From Naganishia liquefaciens (lineage: Eukaryota; Basidiomycota; Tremellomycetes; Filobasidiales; Filobasidiaceae), in NCBI GenBank assembly GCA_013423385.1, contig BLZA01000058.1:310001-374000 (forward strand): DNA of 64,000 nt, in the 5' to 3' direction. The notes under the pieces were generated by a model. It saw nothing but the letters and a program-made list of their open reading frames with translations, searched no databases and was not told where the DNA came from. Positions 55,002 through 64,000 of the stretch are shown here, in pieces. Each line of letters opens with the position of its first letter. Positions within the stretch are counted from its first letter, which is position 1. Position numbers and translations under genes: made by a program.

Positions 55002-57352
55002 ATGTTTGCGGAAGCAATAAACCATATCCGCGAGGATCCTGCCGCAGCGCTGCGCAAGAGTTGGAACCTTCTTAGTACCGCCTTGATCGGTTCCTCGCTC
55101 TTCAGCACCTATGAATCCCCCTCTATTCGACAGTTCGGCTCGACCACGACGTTCCCCCCAGATATCAACTTGTTGACAGCTACTATTCAGGATCTGCAAG
55201 CATATCTGAAGAACGGCTCGGTGACCAGTGTCGGACTAACAAAGGAGTACCTCGTGAGTAGACCGGTAGTATCCGTCTCTTCACACATGCTGATATAGTT
55301 GTCAGGCACGCATAGAGCTCAACAACTACAAGGGGCTTCACCTTCGAGCGGTCCTCGAGGTAGCGCCGTATGAGCGCGTGCTCAGTATTGCACAACACTA
55401 CGATGATTTGAGATCTGAAGGAGTAAGTCCGGCTTCACTCATCACTGCTTGGAAGCTCATGTCCCGCCCTTGTAGACAATCATCAGCGAGCTACACGGTA
55501 TACCTTTACTTATCAAGGACAATATCGCCACTGATATAGAGCTAGGTAATACATCACGTCCTCAGTCTGCGTCCCTCTTAACACGAAATTCTTTCTAGGA
55601 ATGAACACGACAGCCGGAAGCTACGCCTTGGTCAACTCGATCGTCCCCGGCGATGCAACGGTCGTAGCCAAACTCCGCGCCAAGGGTGCAATCGTTCTCG
55701 GCAAAGCCTCCCTCTCCGAATTTGCCATGTTCAAGGCTTCGAATGTGCAGAACGGATGGAGTGCGAGAGGAGACCAATGCCAAAGTGCGTATGTCAAGGG
55801 CGGCTTTCCAGCGGGAGGCGATCCGAGCGGGAGCTCGAGTGGATCTGCTGTCGCCGTGTCGGCCGGCTTTGCACCAGCATCATTGGGTTCCGAAACGGAC
55901 GGCTCAATCGTCAGTCCGGCCGCACGGGCTGCGGAGTATGGGATCAAGCCATCTATCGGGTTGGTATCGCGTTCTGGAGTCATCCCCATCGCTGCGTCTC
56001 AGGATACGGTCGGCCCAATGGCAAAATCTACGTATGATGCCGCGCTGTTGCTGCAATCAATCGCCGGATATGACGAGAAGGACAAAGCGAGTAAGCCCTT
56101 TTGTGTTGCCACTGCCTCTGGCGTTCCTCTCACTTCTCTTCGACAGCTCTAGAGGGCAAAGATCACTTGGAGGGAGACTATGTCAAATTCACCCAACCAC
56201 CATTTGCCACTTTTGCCGGTAAGAAACTAGGCATTCCTCGTCACCCGATGATGTTCAACGAGACAATGTTTCAGTAAGCACGTTGGCACACCCTCTCTTC
56301 GGAAGTCCTGACACCCGATACCCGTTACTGTTTCAGGGGAATTGGCGGACAAGGTCTGGTCTTCGAGGCCGCCTTTTCAGCCGCAGTCAAGAAAATGCAA
56401 GACCTCGGTGCCGATATCCAAGACGAAACAGATATTCCCAGTATGAATGAATGGCTCAAGGATCGGTCACATGGCTGGTCTGGTTCGGCAGAATGGACGG
56501 TCCTAACGACCGAGTTCAAGAGGGATATTGCCGCTTATCTGAAGGAAATGACTTCTTCGGACGTGCGGACTCTGGAGGATATTGTCAAGTAGGTCAACTT
56601 CGGTCAGGATGTCATGCATACTGATTCTGTTGGCAGTTTTCACGATGCTCATGCCGTATGTCAAAAGTCAAGGGGCGTCGTTCCCCGCCAGTCCTGATGA
56701 TTGCCAATTGACCTTGACAGAACATATCCTTTGCCCCTGGCCAATGCTGCCAAGACATTGTAAGACACTGCACTCGCTTGATTGTACACCTCATTCTGAC
56801 GCTGTTCAAAAGCTCATTTCGGCGTTGCAGACGACAGGAACGAATACACCGGAATATCTCGAGGCTGTGAAAACAAGTGAGAAGAAGGCTCTCGAGCAGG
56901 AAAAGCTCTCTAAGACAGGCGACGGCGCACCCCACAGACAAGCGTATCGGCAGTACTGAGGGTTTAGACAAAGTCCTCGACGACTATGGCCTGGATGCTC
57001 TGATCATGCCTACGACCGAGATCGCACATGGATACCCAGCCATTGTAGGGTAAGAATGGGAGTGGCAGTGACGTTTCATTGGTTTTTTTCTGACATCACC
57101 CGCTCTTCAGGTATCCTGTTACTACCGTACCCCTTGGTGTCTTCGACAACGGTATGCCGTTCGGTCTAAGCTTCCTTGGACGAAAGTGGTCAGAGCCGAC
57201 TTTGATAGCGTTAATGTGGGTGTTCGGGGTGACGTCAACAGTGTCTGGTACGAAACGTATTGACTTTGATCACACCGTCATTTCGCAATCGGTTTAGGGC
57301 TGCATTCGAAGCGAACTTCCCTCCACGAACGGTGCCAAAGCTTCTCGAATAG
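55002..57352 (+). CDS. Amidase signature family enzyme
   Basis: Serine hydrolase with a Ser-cisSer-Lys triad that cleaves amides to acids plus ammonia. The catalytic Lys is in GIPLLIKDNIATDIELGMNT. The Ser-rich nucleophile block reads GGDPSGSSSGSAVAVSAGF, followed by LGSETDGSIVSPA. Later blocks are SRSGVIPIAASQDTVGPMAK, YDAALLLQSIAGYD and LDALIMPTTEIAHGYPAIVG, then YPVTTVPLGVFDNGMPFGLSFLG. It ends ANFPPRTVPKLLE. At least ten introns are needed. Around 56590-57000 I place introns giving HDAHANISFAPGQCCQDI, LISALQTTGTNTPEYLEAVK and TNKRIGSTEGLDKVLDDYGL, all in phase, so the gene looks intact. The N-terminus (MFAEAINHIREDPAAALRK) has a weak hydrophobic stretch (LLSTALIGSSLF) but no clear signal peptide. 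Substrate unknown. Confidence 0.88.
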
Positions 57353-60300
57353 ATAGTATGGAAAACGACATACAGACCATATGATGGAGATTGGGTATGC
57401 ATTGCCGGCATCGGACTCTTACCACGGTATGCAGATTTGCAGTGACTTGCGTCGCGGACCTTCAAAAGAATTCTGCGTCACGGGATAACAGTCGCACTTT
57501 GTATGACCGGCGAGGAGGCCAACCGACCTGCAACAAGGCCGGCGCTGAAACCATAGCGAAAAATATACTTATGAGGGCTAATATGTGATATAAGTCCGAG
57601 CCTTTGCTCTGGGAGATGGCACTTGCAACGTCATAGATGCTATTAGTTGCGTACTGCAGGTACTGGACGTGTTACGTTGAATATAGCAATGTCGATCAAC
57701 CTGGTCGATTGATAGCGCTTCTTTGAGCGGGATATTGATGTGAGACAAACAATCGCTCCTGTCGCCCAATCGTAACTCCAATCATTGACAGCCTTGTTCG
57801 GCGGAGGGATAAGCTGCAGGAAGACACCGCTCTTCATCGAGGCCTCAAATCCACGCTTCCGTCGAGGACATCATCCGGTTGCGCTCTCTTTGGCCCTCTA
57901 CAAAATCATCTTTGCACGAGAACCGCCTTGGTTTTCCGAGATCCCCAGCGGATCACGACAATTGAGGCCGTAGGAGCTCTTCTCAACCGATTCTTACCAC
58001 GACAGCTTCACCTGTTCCTTCCTCCAACGCAGAAGACGAGGACTCCCACAGGAAAATCAGAAACCAAGCCTGCAATACCTCGATTTTTTCTTCAGACAGC
58101 ATCGAGACATGGCGATGCTGAGCCGGGCGAATCGCAGGATCGTGCGAGGCCTATTGAGTGCGACGGCTCGCATTCATTCGGTGTCAATTTTCAAGCAGCA
58201 CAATTGATCTATGGTCTGCAACCCTGGTCGCAACCAATGCACCCTACAAAGATTACAAGTCGCTAGCCGCCTTTCTACAACGCCGTGACTTCAGGAATTT
58301 GGTATCAACACCTAGATTTGGGGTCCCGATTCACGATGAATTAGTACTGGTGCAAAGGACTTCGAACCGGGCTTACACGACCGAAGCATCCGGAAGCCGG
58401 ACATCGGTCATCTTGAAACGCCAAAGCCGTTTGCAAGCGTTCGGGGTACAGGCCCGCTATAAGAGAACATGGAGGGCAAGATTGGATATCGTCAGGATGG
58501 ATTCCTTAGAGATCTTTTGGGACTTCGGTTACTTACCACGGGAATTCATTCATGCTAGATTGCCAGATCTGGCGTTAGCGATTTAAGTCCCTACGACGGA
58601 AGGCAGTCAGCAATATTCGGTGTCCATACAACATGCAGAGGACCAAAAACGACGGCAGCCCACGTCTTCAACGAAGTCGACCCCTCAGAATGCGCATTGG
58701 CTATCATCACTGGGGTCCCTGCGGGATTAACGAACAGATGACCACCTGCAGATACTCATCTGTATGCGCGTGCGTTGATGCAACCTTCTGCGTTTAGCAG
58801 GGAGCTGGGCCAGTTTGATACCTCGACCGGAAGTGTCGTCTCGACGACAAAGACTCGAATGCCTCCCGAGGACGCGGCGAAGCGAGTCGAATTGGTACCC
58901 TTCCAAGGAAAGGATTTCGATAGGCCAAGTCTTCAGTTGGAAGGCTTTCAATAGGTCCGGATCCCTGGTCAGAACAATTTCCATGAGTCAAGTTCGTTAC
59001 AGGAAGAAAATGGAAACCAGTGGCATATGCATGCCTGGCGAAAGAAGCATAGATACTCACGTGCTCTGACGAATTGTGACCTTAGAGGATATGGGCAAGC
59101 GGAAGAAGTCAGCAGAGGTGAGGCGACAGACGCAGCATTCTCACCAGTTCCCTTCTCCTCCATCCAGCTATCCGCCATTCCCTCCGACCTCTCCTGCTTT
59201 CCTAGATTCCCCATCTTGCGTTCCAGCGATCTCCCAGCCCACTCGCGCTTCTCCTTCCTTCGCTGTCTCACACGCAGGTCTACATCAACTACCTACGATC
59301 ACATCACGCCGGCCGCAAGGCAAAGCCGGGTACAACCGCATTCATCAGCCGCAATGCATAGGCCGTTCAACATGCTAGAAGGGGCGCAAAAGGATGGGAA
59401 TGGGGAGGGTCATCACCAGCTTCGCTAGAAAGGGGCGCAAAAATAGGTCAGTCGTCCTCATGCCCCGCCCTACCACCCAAATGGCATGAGGACAGGTTGG
59501 AGGTATCGCGTATCCGACGGTCCGAATCCTCTCACATCACATTTATCCGTAGTCTGGGTTATTGCAATCACCGTCGAAGAACGTACTCACCTTTCGCACC
59601 CAACATCGACCCGAGCTGCCTCCCGCCTCCACCCGACTGGTACGCGACGACCCTAGACGGTAGAAGCATTCTGTCGATGTCCATTTGCCGAGGAGTCAGT
59701 CTCTCTCTCTCTCTCATCGTCGCAACTCATACGATGGCAAAGGATGTCGGGACATGGGCATCAGCTCCTCCAGCCCTGTTTACCCATCATTCGACACCTG
59801 ATCCGCGCTTTTATGAAGTAGGAAGCGCCGCGCCTCTGGAATCATGCCATAGATGTTGAATCAACATCTGTCAAGCACGCTGGCTTGTCTATTCTCTAGC
59901 TGGTTGGCAGCTGGTCTCCCAGCTCGTCTCCCTGAATACTCCTCAGCGGTGAGTCAGTATATAACGATGCTGAGCAGATACGCAGAGGCTGTACAGGATA
60001 GGGCGATTTTCATAGCCATTTGTTGAAAGAGTCAGCGCAGTCGTTCTCATAATCAGAATTAAGCTACATTGGTACGATTGAACGTGGTGTGACTTCCCCT
60101 TACCCGTTCTTGAACTCAGGTGAGTGCATCGTACAGGAATGTACGACACGAGATTCAACTGGGGATGCGATGTGACATCTCTTCATTGCGTTGCGGGATG
60201 ATGATACGCAGGATACCAGCTGAAATGCTCACGGCCACTCAAACGATCACCGTTCGTGAAACTTGAGAATGCCTTGGCAAGAGACGATGCATGGTGCGAA

Positions 60301-60862
60301 TACAAGTTCTGCTTGCCAGTTAGCGGGCGTGTGAGTTGGCAAAACAGCATGCAACCTAAATAAAAGCCCATTGAAATAGCATCAGACAAAATTATTCAAG
60401 GTTAAAGCATTGCGTAGCATAGCATAGCATAGCATAGCATAGCATAGCATAGCATAGCATAGCATAGCATAGCATAGCATAGCATAGCATAGCATAGCAT
60501 AGCATAGCATAGCATAGCATAGCATAGCATAGCATAGCATAGCATAGCATAGCATAGCCATAGTGTTGTACAAGACACTCTACCTGAAAGCATCCTCTGT
60601 CAAAAGTTGAAAAATAAACACCGAATACAAACGATCAAACCCTGTGTCTGGAAGAGACGTTGTACAAAAGAATATCCAAAGACCAAGAAAGAAGAGCGAT
60701 TGGCCAGATCCAAAATTATGAGAATAAAAAAGACCGAAGAAGCGATTCCGAGCAACCAAGAATCGTGATCGCGAAAGGGTAGGACATCGTCCCTTTTGGA
60801 GAGGCGAAAAGTCGAAAGCCGTAAAGCAGGGCGAGAACGGGAGGCAAAATCCCACCGTTGAT
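57353..60862. other. Gene-poor interval with weak coding-like patches
   Basis: The longest stretch without a recognisable gene. Two plus-strand patches read like protein but lack a joined model: about 58603-58731 (GVHTTCRGPKTTAAHVFNEV) and about 58795-58953 (TKTRMPPEDAAKRVELVPFQ). A third frame at 58158-58586 (142 residues) has no recognised domain. These could be exons of one gene or remnants of one. A 16-bp direct repeat (GCTAGAA[A]GGGGCGCAAAA) occurs at 59374 and 59424. Confidence 0.4.
60416..60555. repeat. Pentanucleotide microsatellite (AGCAT)28
   Basis: Twenty-eight perfect AGCAT units (140 bp). On the minus strand they read ATGCT, which has no stop in any frame and gives an artefactual MLCYA repeat. 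It lies about 310 bp beyond the SFP1-like stop codon, perhaps in that gene's 3' UTR. Confidence 0.98.
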
Positions 60863-63041
60863 TTACTGTCGTCGAGCGACGCCACCGGTGTGGAAGAACT
60901 CGTCGGCGGTCGAGAACAAGACGGCGTTGCCGCCGGTCTGTCCTCTCATTTCGTTTCCGCCCCTCGGCAGACCGATCGGTCGTCCACCGTGCGCCCGCAT
61001 AGCGTCATCGAGCCATCCACCCGGTCGAGCACCAGCGGCGATAGCGGCGGCGCGGGATGCGGCAGGATGGGTGGGTCGAGGCCGTGTGGCTTGAGGTACG
61101 TTGACGGGTCCCGGGTGAGTGCCGTTGTTGAGCATGGCGAGACCGATGGCTCCGTGGTCACCCGTAGTCAAGTAGTGGTACTATCGCATGAATCTCAGCG
61201 TCTGATCTGGCAAACGGATTCAGCCTGAAAACTCACCTTGAGACCGTTCATCTGCTTGTACCTCTTCTTGCAGCCGTCACCGACGACACACGGGAAAGGC
61301 TTGAGCTTCTCCTCAGCCTCCTCAAGTGTCAATCCGTCCATGGCGATGGCGTAATTCTCTTCAAAGTTGCATTGACCCTTGGACTGATGGTATTTCAAGC
61401 CATTAGCCTGCTTGTACGCCTTGGTACAGCCTGGTTTGTTGCATCGGTACGGTCGGTAATCGGAGAATTGAGAAGGAGCGAGAGCAGCTTCGGCCGGTTC
61501 CCCGACAACCTCGTGCTCCTCCTCCTCCTCTTCTTGAGCGGGAGCCGGCGCGTTCAAAGCCGCCTTTTGCAATTCGGATGGGGAAGGCTGTACAACATTG
61601 CCTTTCGGGTCGAGCACAAGCGGAACGATGACCTGACCAGTCTTGTTACTCCTCAATTCCAGCACGGAAGGAGGAACCGCCAATTCGCCTCGGGTAGTGG
61701 GTTTCCCATCTGCGGGACGGACATTGGCGCCAAATGCATTCGAGAGCTGTGCGGTGGCCTTTGCGCGGGAGGCGGTCGGCAATGTTCGTTTTGTGTAGGT
61801 CAACGTCGCCTTTTTACCGTCGATGCCAGACTTTGTGGTAAAGCTCGTCGAAACGCCCTCCTTGCTGTTGAAAGACGATCCGGGAGGCGAAGTGATCAAG
61901 AATGTGTCGAATGCCGACTCCTTCTCCTCGCGGGGGCTGGCGATAGTGACAGGCGGGGTTGGCAAAGTCGGACGAGTAACATCAGTCAACCCGAGAGACT
62001 TCATGCCGGCATTAACGCCGTTTCCTCTGGTAAAGGTCGGAAGCAAGCCGGGCAGGGCATGGTTCAAGGCAGGCGATGTTTGCGTAGAGTTGGTGCTCGT
62101 CGAGGCGGCAGATGAAGAAGAGGGTTCTTCGTCGTCGAAAGAATCCATCTCTACATCATTGTCATCGAAGTCCGCGACAACGGGGAAGCCACCGTCGCCT
62201 TCGCCATTGCCCACAACCATGACATGTTCTTCCTCATACTAGTATAATTGTCAGCGTCAGGCCCCGTTGTGTCCTGAATAAACTTACGTGTTCCAAAAGT
62301 TCGTGCAGACTATGATGGGTCACGCCACAACATGTAAAGTTTTTCATCTGCAACGCAATCCGGTCGGTACGTGACATTGATGGCAATACGAATATACTTA
62401 CAAATTCGGCTTCTTTCTTGTCGACCCCGAACTGTTCTTTGGCCCAATGGGAGAAAGCTCGATGACTGGAGCTGAGGGCGACAGGTCGACCAAGTGCGCT
62501 TGGCGATCTGAAAGAATTGTTGAGACCGCGCATTGATGAAAATGACATGGGAGATCCACTCATGCTTTCGCTGTTGAGGAAAGGGTCGTTGGACCTGAGG
62601 CGAAGTATGAGCCGAATAGGAGTGAACAATCGATTTAAAGCCAACTTACTCGTCCTTGGAAATTCTGGAACTAATGAAACTTCCCATGCCACCGCCTCTG
62701 AAACTGCCGAAGCCACCGTTTCCGGGTCGATAGCTCATGCCCTTGAAAGAGCGCATGAGATCGCCGTTGGCACCAAAGCTCATTCCGAGAGACATTGGAC
62801 TTCCATTGCCCATGCCAGGAACGGGACCGAGGTACGATCCGGTCGAGCTAAAGTTGTTATCGTAGTCGGCGCTGGACTTCTGAATAGAGATGGCGAATCC
62901 GGTGGATGATGAAGGCGGCGATATTGGATAAATTGATGGTCGTGAAAAGGATTGACGGAGGGCACTGGGTTGTTTCACGTTGCCCGCCGCCGGCGGTCGC
63001 GACGACTGTTCATATGAGCGGATCGGCAATGCTGACGACAT
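60863..63041 (-). CDS. SFP1: Sfp1-like C2H2 zinc-finger transcription factor
   Basis: Nutrient- and TORC1-responsive activator of ribosome genes in yeast. The N-terminal 150 residues are Ser/Gly/Met-rich with repeated SMSFS and GNGGFGSFRGGGMGSF-type stretches. The first family finger follows (FTCCGVTHHSLHELLEHYEE, then H). An acidic segment (FDDNDVEMDSFDDEEPSSS) and a long disordered middle separate it from the C-terminal split fingers. These read RPYRCNKPGCTKAYKQANGL with KYHQSKGQCN, and KPFPCVVGDGCKKRYKQMNG with the GDHGAIGLAMLNNGTHP tail after an intron. The CCG finger plus KAYKQxNGLxYH pair is the hallmark of the Sfp1/JAZF1 group. It ends GGVARRQ. Start MSSALPIRSYEQSSR at 63041. Four or more introns. 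Nuclear location is inferred. Confidence 0.9.
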
Positions 63042-64000
63042 TGCGGTCGAATACTGGCCGTAAGAGGGGCTTGTCTATGGATTGAGAATTCGCCGTAGTT
63101 TTATCGAAGTAGCAGTTGTCGAAAACCGACAGGAGACAATGCAAGATTGCCCAAGGCGGGAAAAACTGGGCGGAAGGGATTGTCCGCAATTTACGTTTCG
63201 ATCAAGCGATTGACGGGTGATGCCCTCGCTCGTGAGACTCCTTTCGAAGTTTGTAGAGGTTGATAAGTCGAACCACTTGTGGGGTAGGCGGGGATTGTTG
63301 GCGGCAGAGATCGACGACCGCAGGGTATATCAATCACGTCGAATCGCGTCGGGAGGATGTTTGAGGTGGCTGGCTTGCGGATAGTAGATCCTCTGGGGTG
63401 CCGCTGCGTATGGCGTCGAGACGGGTGACCTAGTATAACGTGCAAGATTGACTGCGTGTATGGCTCCAGTGGCGCGATCGCCTAGCGTCTGTCGTAAAAT
63501 GGAGATATCGTGCGTTTGAGCGGGGTTGAGATGGCGAAAAGAGATAGCGCAGACACCAAGGTCTTTTTAGTATTGCCGGACTTTGCACAGGAGATTCACC
63601 AATACAGCGCGACGACGCAATAATGGAGTGGGATTTGCAGTGGGAACAGCTTCTTCACTGCTTCATCATCGTCTAACAGTGGCAAGTGGCCAATGGTAAT
63701 GGCATGCAAAGGGTTGGTTGGCGAAAAAAGAGCACCAACGGCACTGACACTGCACCACACACAGAGGATCCTCAGCTGCTTCCCGCGAGTCCTCAAAGCC
63801 TTGTCATCCTTACGGTAGAATCCCGCCGTTGCATCCGCTTGAAAAAAAAAGTGAGGCAACCTTTTGTGGAGGGCAGAAACGCCTGGAGGGCAGCTTACAG
63901 TCGGCTTACTCCTTACGAGCCGCTGTGTTGCCCCTCCGGTAGCGTGAGGCTAGTTTACGCAGTGAGACAACCGCTGCACAAGTCCGCTCAATCGGCGCAG
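63042..64000. promoter_or_regulatory. SFP1-like promoter and long 5' leader region
   Basis: About 960 bp upstream of the SFP1-like start with no supported gene. A pyrimidine run (reverse of GAAAAAAAAAGTGAGG, near 63840) and small upstream frames on the minus strand lie here. Minus-strand frames of 84-87 residues at 63191-63445 and 63596-63859 have no domain; they could be upstream ORFs in the leader, but nothing shows this. Confidence 0.35.

Noticed and set aside
59374-59442. Short direct repeat as target-site duplication of a mobile element
   Set aside because: The repeat is imperfect and encloses only about 35 bp with no inverted ends or coding sequence.
60382-60593. Minus-strand frames made of repeated MLCYA
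   Set aside because: Produced entirely by the AGCAT microsatellite, whose 15-bp super-period has no stop in any frame.

Overview
This 64 kb window is nuclear DNA of a basidiomycete fungus. Genes on both strands are interrupted by many short introns (mostly about 45-65 nt, GT..AG). Gene content is ordinary fungal housekeeping: SR-protein kinase, protein kinase C, Pms1, poly(A)-binding protein, Vps1, Iml1, Ade12, Erg7 and an Sfp1-type factor. A CAP10/GT90-type glycosyltransferase and the very short introns suggest Tremellomycetes (Cryptococcus/Tremella relatives); this placement is inference. I see no tRNA or rRNA gene, no transposon or virus-like element, no centromeric array and no telomere.

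Layout. 1-2373: no supportable gene. 2374-4971 (+) SRPK-type kinase. 5420-9649 (+) PKC1, tail to tail with PMS1 (9741-13582, -). 14159-15037 (-) unrecognised ORF, head to head with a secreted multicopper oxidase (15067-17513, +). 17798-18371 (-) small protein with two DUF3072-like repeats. 19750-20529 (-) hypothetical protein, divergent from PAB1 (21390-23499, +). 23882-25508 (-) cysteine-rich membrane protein. 25871-28725 (-) VPS1. 29217-30517 (-) mitoribosomal mS38 (Cox24/AURKAIP1 family), sharing a 345 bp promoter with IML1 (30863-37021, +). 38187-39104 (+) NCS1. 39579-41749 (+) GT90. 42171-43812 (+) ADE12. 44269-46297 (+) FBXO9/Pof7-like F-box protein. 46792-48680 (-) IPI3, head to head over 237 bp with ERG7 (48918-51989, +). 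52756-54078 (+) a single-exon protein with a duplicated Cys4 module that I cannot assign. 55002-57352 (+) amidase. 57353-60862 gene-poor, with a 28-copy pentanucleotide microsatellite. 60863-63041 (-) SFP1-like zinc-finger factor.

How the genes relate. These are mostly unrelated core genes, not a cluster. PKC1, IML1 and SFP1 all belong to growth, wall-integrity or TORC1 circuits. IPI3, PAB1 and mS38 act in ribosome assembly or translation. NCS1, VPS1 and GT90 act at the Golgi and endosome. No defence or mobile system was found. The best candidates for something undescribed are the duplicated Cys4-module protein at 52756-54078 and the double-DUF3072 protein at 17798-18371.
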